Below are positions 11,830 through 23,893 of a DNA stretch of 64,000 nucleotides, piece by piece. The notes beneath the pieces were generated by a model. That model was given only the letters and a program-made list of their open reading frames with translations, ran no database searches and was not told the origin of the DNA. Every line of letters begins with the position of its first letter. Within the stretch, counting starts at the first letter, position 1. The position numbers were made by a program, and so were the translations under genes. Source of the stretch: Hirundichthys speculiger (taxonomy: Eukaryota; Chordata; Actinopteri; Beloniformes; Exocoetidae); NCBI GenBank assembly GCA_018398805.1, contig JAGFBZ010000687.1:62001-126000 (forward strand), read 5' to 3'.

Positions 11830-12716
11830 TAGGGGTGTGAATCTTCTCATCTCACGATTAAACTCGATTTCGATTTTTGGGGCCACGATTTGATTTCAAA
11901 TCGATTTTTGATTCAAAACAATTTTATTCATAATGATTTCTGATCTGATTTCTGATCATGATCTACTACCGACAGAACGACAAGTGGAGACATTAAAGTG
12001 TCTTTTTCACATTTATTAAGTTTTAAACATTTATCCATGATTAGATGGAATTGTTGCAACTGTTACATCAAAGCAATATCACATACTGCTTACGTAACAA
12101 AAATAAAAGTGACTCTTTATTAAAAAGTAGTGCAGTTAAACATGCTGCCTTTTAAATTCTGAGGAAAGTGCATTTACCAAAAAGAGCGTGTGGTCCTTAA
12201 CTGCTACTCTAAGTAGCTAGCTATGAAATAAGTTTGCAAAACATGTCGTTTGTTTCTGCTGTTGATGCTCACTCCACTTTTCATCTATCCCCATTTTCTT
12301 CTGCCGTCCCACGACACACACACACTACATTACCCATAAGGCCACATCATTACCCATAAGGTTACCTTCTTAAAGGGGCCAGGCTGGCTCACAACATTTC
12401 TTCGCTGTGAGAAAACGTGCACAACATCCTGTGATGTTTCCGCTATTTTTTTTATTTTTTTTTAAATTATATGTTTCTGAAAAAATCTGTGAATAACTAA
12501 AACCGTGGAACTTAAACCGTGAATTGGCGAGGGATCACTGTAGATACAAAATGGAGCCAGTGGATTTTTTTATTTTATTTTTATTTTATTTTTTTTTAAT
12601 TTTTAAAAAAAAATTTTAATTGATTTTGAGACATTTTATATCGATTCTGAATCGTATCAAATGAGAATCGCGATTCTTATGTAAATCTTTTTTTTTTTTT
12701 TTTTGGCACACCCCTA
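11830..12716 (+). mobile_element. hAT element with perfect 8-bp target duplication
   Basis: Termini are TAGGGGTGTGAATC on the left and GGCACACCCCTA on the right. Perfect duplications CTCATTTA flank it at 11822-11829 and 12717-12724. Subterminal regions carry repeated AATCG/CGATT motifs. The middle is interrupted by a pogo-like fragment (12298-12540). The 887-bp element has no transposase reading frame and must have depended on a transposase in trans. Confidence 0.9.
12298..12540 (+). mobile_element. pogo/Tigger-like fragment nested in the hAT element
   Basis: Matches the right part of the elements at 7524 and 21350, from the CCCACGACACACACAC segment to the terminus GCGAGGGATCACTG, followed by TA. 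The left end is missing, so insertion was followed by deletion or the element was incomplete. Confidence 0.75.
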
Positions 12717-12724
12717 CTCATTTA

Positions 12725-13901
12725 TGTAACTTTCTCTGTCTCGTTCAGTCTTTTAACTCCAGCCTCATCACTGCACCATTTAATTGATCCGGCTGTTGCC
12801 CTCGAGCCATTTGACCCATTTCTGCATTTCTAGGACGATAGACGTCCTGCAGCGTGGCCGCGGCTGCTACCAACACGACACGTTGAGTTGTTTTTAACCT
12901 CCACTGATGTTGTTCGTACGAATTTGGAAGCCAAATGAAGACATATTGTGAATTTGTAAGCATATTAGCATTTTATACTCAAATTTTGTGGTGTTTGACG
13001 GGAACATAAGACTGTCTGAGCTGCAGCCACAGCGTTATATTTGCATAAACGTTTAGGACATGCGTGCAGGAGGTTGTTTAGTTAGTTAAGTGACCGTTTA
13101 ATAATAAAATAAGACACACTGTGCCCCTTTTCTTAAATGTTGACACATCTTTGAGGCCTTGCTGAAACATTACCATTGTTTTTTGGGTCAGAATACGACA
13201 GGGATGTGATACAAAAGCACCACGCAGCCTTTCCTGTTCAGAGCAGCAGGATTAAGGAGGTCAGGTCGGCAATGGGGGGGGGCTTCTACCCACCTCAGAG
13301 GTTCATGAAATGCGACATGACGTGGCGTTGGGTGGAGATAACGACGGAGAAGCTGGATAATTAAATCTGGTTCTGTGATGTCACAGTTGCTTTCAAATCT
13401 GGACCGCTCAGTGAATCAAACATTCCAAAGAAACCCGAAGACGTGCTGCTGGGAGCAGAAATGTTATTGTTTTTGTGTTTCCCATGTGTCCCTTTTGTAT
13501 ATAACAACGTGCACGACATGGTGAGGTCACGACATGTCAGTGTTATAAAATTTGGTTTAACTGTAGGTGCGACATAACCTCTGCAATTTCCCTAAAGGTT
13601 TTCTGAGGAAACTGATAAACTCGGTCAGTCATTTCTGACGGCGACTTGGTCACATGACTCGCCTCTAAAACCACAGTTTATCAGGAAAACAGATGTGAGA
13701 AATGATGTGCGACCACGTGCAAAACACGAGTTGACTATTTGAAAAGGTGAGGAAACGGACGGTGCAGGCTGTTTGTGTTTGTGTTCATGTTCAGAATTCA
13801 AATAAAAGAAATAGATAAAGGGATGGGATTAAATATGGGTAGCAAAGATTGTCTGGCTGTGCTACAGAAAAAGATAAAGGTGAGTAGAAAGGTCTTTTGT
13901 A
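12725..13901. other. Non-coding DNA, nothing recognised
   Basis: No gene, RNA or repeat family recognised over about 1.2 kb. The open frames at 12745-12963 and 13176-13364 lack motifs. Confidence 0.45.
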
Positions 13902-13909
13902 ATGAAAAC

Positions 13910-14528
13910 TAGGGCTGGGCGATTTTATCGATTCTGCGATATATATCGATATTTTATTTCCCCAGAGAGTATCGATTTTTCAGTCGCGGGTATCGATATT
14001 CTAAGCTTCCTTCAAAACCCCCGTGTCCCGCACTGGTGCTCTTCCTGCAAAGTCACCACCCGAACAAGGTAATGCTAACCGAGAGCTAGCCCAAAAAGTT
14101 CTGGCGCGATCCGAAACAAACCACGATCACTGTCCAATTTTCATCTACTTCACCTCGGTCACAGAAAATTACAGAGTCCATTGCTACTTTACTTGTCAGG
14201 ATTTGAGACCGTATTCAGTGGTGGAAAACGCCGGCTTTAGGCGCATGGTGAACGCGACGGAGTCCCGCTATCCTATTGTCTTTTCTTCATTTTGTCCAGC
14301 GTTTGCAAGCTGCCTGTCAGCCATATAATGTGTAATTGATGCTTTCAGTTCAATAAATTCAAACAAAGTCACTGGAACACTCACAAGATGTCACCAAAAT
14401 CACTTTGTCCCTTTAAAATCTTTCAGAAAATGATGTAAATGTACTGTAAGATGTATATCGATATATATCGTATCGTGAGCCAAATATATCGTATCGTATC
14501 ACGAGATTAGTGTATCGCTACAGCCCTA
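13910..14528 (-). mobile_element. hAT element, family A, carrying a transposase fragment
   Basis: Starts TAGGGCTGGGCGATTTTATC and ends GTATCGCTACAGCCCTA. Flanks ATGAAAAC (13902-13909) and ATGAAAGC (14529-14536) form an 8-bp target duplication with one mismatch. Unlike other A copies it holds an extra 250 bp or so (about 14030-14280). On the plus strand this encodes RPYSVVENAGFRRMV and ESRYPI, the conserved PFSVVE..GFR..M....RY block of hAT (ZBED-type) transposases. This copy links the family A miniature elements to a BED-hAT parent. Confidence 0.85.
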
Positions 14529-14536
14529 ATGAAAGC

Positions 14537-15143
14537 GTAGCTTTGAGACTCCTTTCCTCACGCTGCTCTCTCATTGGCTGTTTGAACACCTATTTGTCTC
14601 TTAATATCTGTGGGCCATCTTCAATGAGTCTTTGAGATGTTCACACATAGCGACCAAGTCCCGACTTGCCTCCTGATTTTGCCTTCAAATTTTGTCGTCT
14701 GAAAGGGCCTTTGGTTGTTGTTTTTTTTTTTTTTTATGTTGCTGCGTTATCACTATAAGAAAAGCGAAATGACATGACGTAACGACCGGGCAGGCCGGTG
14801 CCGGTCGCATCGGTGCAGTAAATTTAGGACTTCACTGTTGCTCTGCTATTCATTTGTGTTTTCATTGTGTGCCTTGTTTTTCTTTTTTTTTTTGCCTTAA
14901 TCTATTGTATTCAGGAAGGTATTTCCTGTGTGAGAGAGAGACAGAGAGGGAGGGAGGGAGGTCAAACTCTGGTTTACAATAACAAATTGAAACATGTGCA
15001 TTAGCTTTTGTACTTCTCATATTTTTCTCATCAGGACTAAGACGCTAACAACAGTAGCAAAGCAAAGCGCCATTAAAACAAAAGCTTTTCATGTGCACGA
15101 GCTGTAGCAGCGTCTGTTCACACCTGCGCTGTGACTCTGCATG
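14537..15143. other. Non-coding DNA with a GA-rich patch
   Basis: Poly-T runs (about 14720 and 14884) and a GAGAGAGACAGAGAGGGAGG patch near 14932-14960. No gene recognised. Confidence 0.45.
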
Positions 15144-15151
15144 CAACTAAA

Positions 15152-15539
15152 TAGGGGTGTGGAGAAAAAATTTTGCAATATATCTCGATTTTCGGCCGAC
15201 CAATATAATATCGATTTTTCAGCTCCTAATATCGATTTTTTTTTTATTGCTGTCAGTATGTTGTAATGGTTACTTAAATGTGCAAAAACACTAACAATTA
15301 ACAACAAATAGGTTGTTTTGAAGCAAATAGTTTTGACTCAATTTGTCCTCTGAATGATCAATATCATCTGATGAACATATACAGCAACTTGATGTTTCCT
15401 CTCTACTTTTAATTTTGATATTAACTGGGTAGAATATCGCAATATATCGTGATATCACGATATTGTGATAATATTGCATTGTGACCCAAATATCATGATA
15501 CATATAGTATTGCGAGGTCCTTTCCAATACTCACCCCGA
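15152..15539 (+). mobile_element. hAT element, family B, with perfect 8-bp target duplication
   Basis: Begins TAGGGGTGTGGAGAAAA and ends CTCACCCCGA, flanked by perfect CAACTAAA duplications (15144-15151 and 15540-15547). At 388 bp this is close to the full family B length. It contains the TATCGATT/ATATCGCGATAT-type subterminal blocks and no coding sequence. Confidence 0.9.
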
Positions 15540-15547
15540 CAACTAAA

Positions 15548-15907
15548 TCAGTGAATGTTCAAGTCATCAAATGCCGTTTCAGAGTCTAGAAGTTTCTGCA
15601 CCGTCGTCTCATACATTTATAATCGCAGGTTTAAAATAAAAATCTGTCATAATGCTGCAGGGCTTTAATGCTTCTGTGATTCCTGGCTGTTTAGTTGTCT
15701 GCCCGGTTGCCCCCCGCCCCCCCCCGTCAGGATGAGCCGCTCTGCCCGCCGCAGTAACGCGTTGTGTTTACTACAGCTGACGGTATCTCTTCCGGCGTTA
15801 TCGGAGCCAGACGCTCCCAGATTACAGTCCGGGCCTCGGCCGGGCCGCCTGTTGGTGCGCGCTGCTCCGCTTGCGTTGACTCGTCTGTGCTTCACGTACG
15901 TGGGCCC

Positions 15908-15945
<38 letters not shown>

Positions 15946-17580
15946 CAGTCTGGAAGTGTTGATACACAGTCTGAGCGACGGTTCGAGGTCGCGAAGGTTA
16001 CAGCGGGAGGTCTTGTTCTGACCCGGCAGCCGGGAGAGAAGCGGGTCCACTGACTGATGTTTATGAGGCTCATAATGGATGAGTTGGACCACAGCGGAGC
16101 CTCCATTACTGACGTGCACTGATGCGTTTAATTGGTTGGTCAATTTAATCAGGCCAGTTTTTTAATTCCCTGAGAACATCTAAACGTTTAAAACCAGTGT
16201 TGACTAGATGCCTGTTGAACATGTGACTCTGGCTTTGGCTCAGTAGTTAGTTAAATGCAGTCTCTGGTTCTGATGGGAGCCAAACAAGCAAAACATTGCC
16301 AGGAGGACAATGTTAACATCTTAAAACTCATCATTTCAGTTCAGTTATTGCTTACTAAAATACCATTATAAAAATAACAACATTAAAAGATAAACACCTA
16401 CAGCCGAGAATGCTGTTATTTTACATTTAAGTATTTTTCACAACTGGGAAAACAGGCTAAGGATATCCTTTAGTCCTGAAGTAAACACTGATTTTTCTCC
16501 TCCCTCTTCTCTGGTTTAATGTTGTAGAAAGATCACCAGCGCAACAGACAAAGACACCAGCAACCCCTTCGGACAACGGGGTCGAAATGATGCATTACAT
16601 TAACATTGGAAATCGGAAATTGAAGTGCCGAACCACATAACCTCAGAACCGAGCGTTTCCCAGTTTAAAAACTGGGACGTCGTGGAACATGGAATTAAGA
16701 AAAAAAAAAACAAAACAAAAACAAAAAAATGAACAGTTAATGAAATGAAACGAAAACCCCTGGTAGATACTAGATACTAATGCTTTTCCGACTTTAAGTT
16801 TGAAATTTACGAGTACAACTGAAGGCACCATTAGTAGTAGCAGAAACACCGATGCTATCAAATGGATCAGCTGTGCCGGATCACTTTCTGGATCCAGAAA
16901 TTTTTAAAAAGATTCTTTATCATTGTGAGATAGATGAGCTGCTTGGCGGGCACATAGGGATCAATATAAATCTGGTGGGGGGGGGGGGGGGGGCATGTCC
17001 CCCCAGTCCCCCCAGTACCATCTGCGCCCTTAGAAACAGCACCAGTGCTTCTCCAGTCCAGCCTGTTGTCCATATCGCTCCTGTCGTATTGCTCAGCCTC
17101 CGGCGTGCACACCCAGCACGCCATCATGGCGGTCAGTTGTATTTTAGCAGCTTCCTGCACAAAATCAGCAGCTTCAAGTTCAGGCCAGATGAGCCGAGTG
17201 AAAACTGTCATCTGTCCTGCAGAAGTAGAAGCCTTCTCATTATTAGGTTCAAATGTTGCAGCTGCTTCAGAAGTTTTACAGATTTTTAATTTCCTTTCCT
17301 TTAATGAACACTTTGGTGAGATGATGCTGATGATTGTACGCAGTTGTTCTCTTTATCCACGTTTTTCTGCACTAAATAATCCCAGTGAGATCAGAAACGT
17401 TCGGTCCAACAGTGGGAGGACGAGAACGTTTGGTTGGATGACGACAGCTTTTCTTCCCTTCCTTGTTCCTTATCTTTTTTTGTTTAAATGCTTTTCATGC
17501 TTATCATATAGGGAGTGAGAGGACGCAGAAAAATGGGACTCGTTTATCCAGTAACTTCTTTGGAAACTAATGTTTTTATT
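15548..17580. other. Non-coding DNA with a (GT)n microsatellite and a 17-G run
   Basis: A GT microsatellite spans about 15909-15943 inside a CpG-rich patch (15700-16080). A 17-base G-run lies at 16977-16993 and is followed at once by C-runs. Open frames around 15665-16143 and 16852-17518 are read through these runs on both strands and show no domain. The CpG-rich patch could be promoter-like, but nothing ties it to a transcript. Confidence 0.45.
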
Positions 17581-17684
17581 TAGGGGTGCACGATAACAGG
17601 AAATTATGACGTCATTCCGATAAGTCCGATATCACGACGAATAGCCCCGATAATATATATTTTTGTCAACACAGGCAGTGCCTG
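17581..17684 (+). mobile_element. hAT family D, left-end fragment
   Basis: Starts TAGGGGTGCACGATAACAGG and matches the first 110 bp of the family D copies at 55795 and 58163, including the GATATCACGACGAATAGCCC segment. It is then truncated. Confidence 0.75.
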
Positions 17685-18396
17685 TAGAAAGCAGCAGAAT
17701 ATTTCCTGACAGCTGGGTTTGGTTCTGTAATAACGGAGCGGGCAGCAGGATTTCAGAGCCGTTTCCTTTCCTCTCCCTGTTTCTCCGAGCTGCTGCTCGT
17801 CTCTGATTTTTCAAGCGTTCAGCGTGAGGAGGAAAGCAGCGTTCAGGGGCCAGTTTCTTCTTGGAGTCCGGCCCAGACGGCTGCGCCGCCGGTGCCAGGG
17901 ATTGTGATGTCAGAGGAAGAGGAGAGCCACAAACACGCATGCAAACACACTAAGCCGAGCCAAGTTTAACGGTCGCTAATCTTCTGGTGCTGAATGAGTC
18001 TTGAGTGCGTGTGCGCAGGTGGCGTTTCAGGATGCGTGCGCGCGAGTGTGTCTGGCGTGGAGCCGGTGGCGAGTTAAAGGGCCACACTCCTCAATACAGT
18101 ACCTGTCTGGTACCAATCGAACCGCCACCGAGTTTAATGTGGAATTTATGATTTTTACAACAAAGATTCTTGAATTTAGGACATAACTTCTGTGTATGAT
18201 GTAACAAAGTTGCAGTTGTACATAATTTGCAATTTTAGGACAGCTGTAATTAAAAAGGTCTTTTTCTTTTTTTTTGAAAAATTGAGGTTTTATGATAGAA
18301 ATTTGCAGAACAGAGGACTTTTGCTCACATTAATGTATTAGTTTCAGTTTTGTTCGGCTGCGTCCCGCCTCCAGAACAGCGGTGAGACGGGAATCC
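17685..18396. other. Non-coding DNA, nothing recognised
   Basis: Moderately GC-rich around 17740-18080. No gene, RNA or repeat family recognised. Confidence 0.45.
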
Positions 18397-19752
18397 ATTC
18401 AGAATCAGAATCAGAATCCTTTATTCCGTGTGTTTACATGGGAAGTTTAATTCCTCTTTAATTCAGAATTAAAGTTAAATCCGAATAAAAGTTACCATGT
18501 AAACACCTAATTTCGTATGAAAATGTCCATTCCGAATTAAACTTAATTCCGAAGTAAGTGGCTGGTTTATTCTGATTTTAAATCTGAATAGAATAATTCC
18601 GCGGTCATTTATACACTCATTCCGCTTTAAATTAATTCCCGTCTTTCTGCGCATGCTAGCTCCCTTGCCCGTCTGTCGCGATGACGCTTATATTCCGCGC
18701 TGGGCTTGTTTTCGAAATAAAGTTTCAAGATGGCTGCACGCAGTAAATGGTGTTCAAGAGCAGAGACGATTTATTTAATAAATAGCTTGGAGGAACTGGA
18801 AATAATTAAAAGAAGAGATGGCAGGAAACATAAAAATTGTGAGCTTTTCAAAGTTGTAGCGGCTAGGTTAAATGAAGGAGGTTTAGCAGATAGAGACGCC
18901 ACCCAGGTCAAAAATAAGTGGAATGTTGTTGCTAAGTTTGTTTTCTTCCAGTAGACGTAAAGACGTCCGCCCCCCCATCCAATCAGAACCCTTCCCAACC
19001 CCCAGACATTAAGCAGAATTGTATAAAGCTGATCAAACGTGTTTTCCATGTAATTCTCAATTCGGAATTACTATTTCCATGTAAACTCGAAGGAAAATAG
19101 TTTAATTCGGAATTATTTAATTTGGAATAATTAATTCCGAATTAAAAAAACATCACGTAACCGTGGCCATTGTCCTTATACAGCAATGTACAACAAAATT
19201 GGAGAGCTTATCCCCTGTCAGTGCAGATAAGATATTATAAATCAAAAAATCAAAAAAGTCTCATATTTACATATGTACAATATGGGGTGAGTAGTGCAAT
19301 GTACAGTGTACAGGGTGTAAAATATTTCCAGCTATGTACAGTATAAATACAAGTATAAATATAAATAATTTATTGCACAGTGTGGTTTATATTGCACATG
19401 ATGATTGTAATGCACAGAGTCAGGAAGAGATTTTAGTCAGTGAGGTGATGGCTCTTGGGAAGAAACTGTTCTTGATTCTATTTGTCCGTGCTCTTAAACA
19501 TCTGTAGCCCTCCCAGAAGGGAGCAGTTCAAACAGCTGGGAGGAGGGATGTGAGTTGTCCTTGTTGTAAATGTCCGTCAGGGAGGGGAGAGGGCAGCCGA
19601 CAATCCTGAGCACCAGGTCGTGAGTCTCCCTGTAGGCCGTCTCGTCTCCATCTGAGATCAGCCCGACCACTGTGGTGTCGTCAGCAAATCTGACGATCAC
19701 GTTGTCACCGTGGGTCCGGACTGCAGTCGTGGGTGTAGAGACAGTACAGGAG
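18397..19752 (-). mobile_element. L2/CR1-like LINE fragment, interrupted by a Harbinger-like element
   Basis: The 3' end lies at the left with the (TCAGAA)n-type tail at 18400-18418, and its body resumes after the nested element at 19169. Minus-strand translation gives [21 protein letters not shown], the reverse transcriptase catalytic block, joined abruptly to [14 protein letters not shown]. Relative to the longer copy at 36281-37786 it has therefore lost about 400 bp internally. It is 5' truncated near 19752 and plainly inactive. Confidence 0.85.
18426..19168 (+). mobile_element. PIF/Harbinger-like element with Myb/SANT-like ORF
   Basis: A 743-bp block interrupts the LINE at CCTTTATT/GTC. 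ATT flanks both sides (18423-18425 and 19169-19171), consistent with a 3-bp target duplication. The ends are imperfect inverted repeats (GTTTACATGG and TTTAATTC inward on the left; the complement of CGTAACCGTGG and GAATTAAA on the right), with many GAATTAA motifs inside. An open frame at 18730-18954 (74 aa) reads SKWCSRAETIYLINSLEELE, then a DGRKHKN segment, then ATQVKNKWN. This fits a Myb/SANT-like DNA-binding domain such as the second protein of Harbinger elements. It ends early, after KFVFFQ. Confidence 0.6.
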
Positions 19753-21349
19753 GTTCATGGTCCACATGTCAAACCTCCTTCACCTCCTCAGCGTCGGGCC
19801 TTTGTGCTCGTTACGTCACAGAACAAACGACTGCTGAAATGTCGACGCCACCCTCCGCAGACTGTGCCGCGTAGCGTCGCAGAAAGGAGGCCACCGAGAC
19901 GGTGAGGAATGTTGGTATGGCGCAAGAGATGAGGCAAGAGATAAGTTTGCGTTGTGGCGTGGAATAACATCGCGCAGACCGCGCTTCAAAATTTGGGCAT
20001 AAATCAAAAATAACTGCGGCATACCTGCGACAAGCTAACCGCGACACATTGCTGCGAGAGTATACACAGCGCTTTAGGGCTCCGCCTCTTCTGCACCGGG
20101 GTCGGGAGTTTTGGGGTCACAGGTCACTGATTCTGGACGTGCAGGAGCAGCTCGGCTCCCAACAACGATTACCTGGACGTGTGATCCGCCTCTGAGAAAC
20201 CCGGTTCGTCTGGACTAATGCACCTGGATGCATTTTAAACGTCTGTTTTCTCTGGGACTAAAACAATAATCAGCAGGTCGGTCCCCTGCAGGCTGATTAT
20301 TTTTAGAAGCTGCTCAACCTGCTGCTCTGGAAGCAGCCTGCACGTCCCTCCCTCACCTCCGGCTTTGTTCTGCAGGTTACGTTTCAGCCGGCTGGAAGAC
20401 TGTGCATGTGTGTGATTAAGCTCCACCCCTTACTTCCAGTAATCATTTTATCGTAGTATTTTTAGCAGCAGGTGTGTCGTCCTGTTCTCACGGTGGACGC
20501 TGGACCTCACAAACACTCTGGATGGCGAACGAGCCCGTTAAAGGATCGGGCCGACACCAGCGGAGGCGTGTTTGTTGTCAGATGAGAGGGTTGATACCAG
20601 AACCGGGCTGCCTTCGTGCCTCCAGGCTGCTCAGTTCAACATCAAACATGACTCACTGTGGGTTTTTGTTGTTTTTTCTCTCCTCCTCCTCTCCAAAGTG
20701 TGAGTCCTGCAGTTTATATTTGGACTTTGTAGAGTCAGTGGTCATGGCGACATTAACTATTAGTCCAGTGTGTGCAGGATTCAAGCCAATGCATGCAATC
20801 ATTAGCTTTTTTTTTTTTTTTCCCCACCATTGAGCCAGACCTGAATAAAGCTCAGCTGCATCAACCACTGGCTTCAGTTTTCCTCCTGATCCACTTCACA
20901 GTTCCAATGATGGCGGGAAAGCGACTATTAGGAGCCAAAAACCTTTTTTTTTTCCATGTCAGTAACGGGCCAGTTGTCTTCACAATAACGCTGTCCTGCT
21001 GTGAACAATTCAGAGGTTGAAATTAGGTGTTTTTTATGAGAGAGTGTGGATGTGAGGCAAAAAAAAAAAACAGAAAACAACTGAGCTACACCACGAAAAT
21101 ACAGTCTGGGCGTGGACAGTCATCCAGAGCTGATCCCCATGTGACCCAGTGGTACCTGTCGGCTCTAAAGTCTTGGCCCCGGGCCCCGACGGGGCCCTTA
21201 TCCACCCCTGATAATGTGATAATGTGGTTGTGCTGTTTCTGTGAAGTAAATCTTTACATGAATCTAATTTTTTCTTCTGACCGAGTGTTTTCCTTGATTT
21301 GAGCAAATATAACGTTTAAAACCTGTGCTGGATGGGTCTTTGGGATGTA
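19753..21349. other. Non-coding DNA, nothing recognised
   Basis: About 1.6 kb. Overlapping short open frames near 19788-20047 and 20474-21306 are in several frames on both strands, without motifs. No RNA gene seen. Confidence 0.45.
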
Positions 21350-21958
21350 CAGTGATCCCTTATTTTTCACGTGGTTAATGGGGACCGGCGCCCCCCCGGC
21401 GAAAATCAAAATCCGCGAACGGGAGCCGGAGCCCCCCCCCAAGCCTAAATAATGTGTTTAAAATATGTTTAAAAACCGCAAAAAAGTAGCAAGGCACTGC
21501 AGCGAAACAAGACAAAGGCTCAACTGTGGTCTTTGTTAACTTCACAGCCTCTGGTCTCTGAACCGTAGTAAACAAACTGCTGGTATTGTGCTATTTTTGG
21601 CTCGTAATTAGCGGCTAACACGCTAACAATAACAAAAAAAAAGTCCAGTTTTCTCTGCATGGAATGGGAACTTTATTCTGTCACTGCAGGAACTTGTAAC
21701 ATCACACAGGTTTTCTTCTTTCTGCTATCCCACGACACACACACTACCATTACCCATAAGGCCACACCATTACCCATAAGGCTACCTTCTCAAAGGGGCC
21801 AGGCTGGCTCACAACATTTATCCGCTGTGAGAGAACCCGCACAACATCCTGTGATATTTCCACGATTTTCTTCTTGATTTTTTTATTATATTATATATTT
21901 CTGAAAAATCAGCGAATAACTAAAACCACGGAACTTAAAGCGTGAATTGGTGAGGGAT
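21350..21958 (+). mobile_element. pogo/Tigger-like non-autonomous element
   Basis: Starts CAGTGATCCCTTATTTTTCA after TA (21348-21349). It runs through the same body as 7780-8368 (CCACACCATTACCCATAAGG, ACCTTCTCAAAGGGGCCAGG). The right end decays at GGTGAGGGATAT, lacking the final CACTG. No intact reading frame. Confidence 0.75.
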
Positions 21959-22427
21959 ATTTATAAAACACGGAGGCGTTTTATCTTTCACGAATCAATA
22001 GTGGATTTAATTTCAACATTAATCGATCAGTGCAGTTGTAGTGGGAATGTTTAACTGAATTTTTTTTTATTATTTTACCGCTACTTATGAAATTAACTGG
22101 TTCTGGAAGTAATTTCGTAACCTGAAAATTTTGTAAGTAGAGATGCGTTTTCCATGTAAATACTCTAATCCGTTCCAAGCCTCCCAAAATTCAGACATAA
22201 ACAATCAAAACATGTAACAAATATATGTTACGATTAGATTACTGCACAATAAAGATAAAATGAGAGTTGTACATAATAAAAAAAAAAACAAATAATAAAA
22301 GAAAGAATAAAAAATTATTTTCATTTACCTTTTAACTGCTATCGTCGTCACCTTTTCTCTCTCAGCAGGGGTTTCTGCCTGACGTTTTGTAAAGAACCGA
22401 TCCAAGGATGTTTTGTCGGCTTTTAAC

Positions 22428-23331
22428 TAGGGCTGAACGATTTTGGAAAATAATCTAATTGCGATTTTTTTCCTCAAAATTGCGATTGCGATTTAATATG
22501 CGATTATTTTTAAGGTCCTCTTCTCATGTATTTTTCAAACACTGTCATAATAAACAATATCAGATTTATTTAAAGTGCAGATTACAACAATAAAGCAAAC
22601 AAATCTGTGGCTTTACCTCTTCAACATCTAAATTTTCACGTTTCATGAAACGTGTGTAACATTTATGTAAACATGTGGACTGCACTTCTGAAACACTGTC
22701 TGAGATTGACAGGACAGTGTATAAATAAATAAATAAAATATACAGATATAGAAAAAATAAAGCTTACTGATCTCCAGTCAGTAACATCACACAGGAAAAT
22801 AAAGAACAAATATCTGCTCTAACCAATTGGACATTTTCAAAAAAAAAACTTTTTGAACACTAAAAGAAATATTATATTTACTCAGTAACAGCAGCACACA
22901 ACATACTGAAGTGCAAAATGAGTATGGCACTGTTAGCCAGAAAGATTCTTCTGTATAGATCTCAGGAGCTCGAGTTGCCTCGCGCGGCGGAGGGGGTGTT
23001 TGTGGCTGTGCTCTGTGCCCGACAGAGAGGGAGAAGCGCGGTTCGCGAGGCGGCCTAAACCTAGCGGTTTGAGTGCGCTTGAGTCTCTAAATCACCAGAA
23101 AAAGTCGCTAGATTTGTCGCTAGTCGCTTTCTACAAATTAAGTCGCTAGAGGGGACTGGAAAGTCGCTAAGTTGACAACACTATTTGCTCTGCTCAGCTC
23201 GGCTGGGCTCACTCGCAAGTCATGTGACGTCGCCAGATCACGTGACAGTAATATCGCGGCCTTTGCGATTAGAAAATCTCGTTTTATGATATCGCGAGAT
23301 TATCGCAAATGCAATTAATCGTTCAGCCCTA
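22428..23331 (+). mobile_element. hAT element nested in the Tigger-like element, perfect 8-bp duplication
   Basis: Begins TAGGGCTGAACGATTTTGG and ends TTAATCGTTCAGCCCTA. Perfect duplications CTTTTAAC lie at 22420-22427 and 23332-23339. Both ends carry GCGATT/AATCGC motifs. Removing it rejoins the Tigger transposase relic, so the hAT came second. The 904 bp have no transposase frame; a CpG-rich patch lies at 22975-23060. Confidence 0.92.
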
Positions 23332-23469
23332 CTTTTAACAATCCTTCGACAATGTGCAAGGCTAACATCATCATAGTGAGCGATAGCCCGACTAGTGAAC
23401 ACTTTTTCTGGGTGATTCTTTTCAACAAATTCCGAAACTTAATGGAATTTTCCTAAAATGTCAATGGGA

Positions 23470-23893
23470 TGCCAGGAAGATGCTAGCCGATAGCCAGGAA
23501 GATGCTAGCTGATAGCCAGGAAGATACTAGCTGATGGCAAGGAAGATGCTAGCCGATAGCCAGGAAGATGATAGCCGATAGCCAGGGAGATGATAGCCAA
23601 TAGCCAGGAAGATGCTAGCTGATAGCCAGGAAGATGCTAGCCGATAGCCAGGGAGATGATAGCCGATAGCCAGGAAGATGCTAGTCGATAGCCAGGAAGA
23701 TGCTAGCTGATAGCCAGGAAGATGATAGCCGATAGCCAGGGAGATGATAGCCGATAGCCAGGGAGATGATAGCCAATAGCCAGGAAGATGCTAGCCGATA
23801 GCCTGGAAGATGATAGCCGATAGCCAGGGAGATGATAGCCAATAGCCAGGAAGATGCTAGTCGATAGCCAGGAAGATGCTAGCTGATAGCCAG
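23470..23893. repeat. Minisatellite, 22-bp unit inside the Tigger-like element
   Basis: About 19 tandem units of roughly GATAGCCAGGAAGATGCTAG plus two bases, alternating between variants with GCTAGC, GATAGC and GGGAGATG. Both flanks are Tigger-like element sequence, so the array grew inside the transposon. Confidence 0.93.

Noticed and set aside
15665..16143. Histidine/threonine or cysteine/valine repeat proteins
   Set aside because: They read through the GT/CA microsatellite; a microsatellite shadow.
16852..17518. Overlapping 114-157 codon frames as a gene
   Set aside because: They span a 17-G run and lie in different frames on both strands, with no motif.
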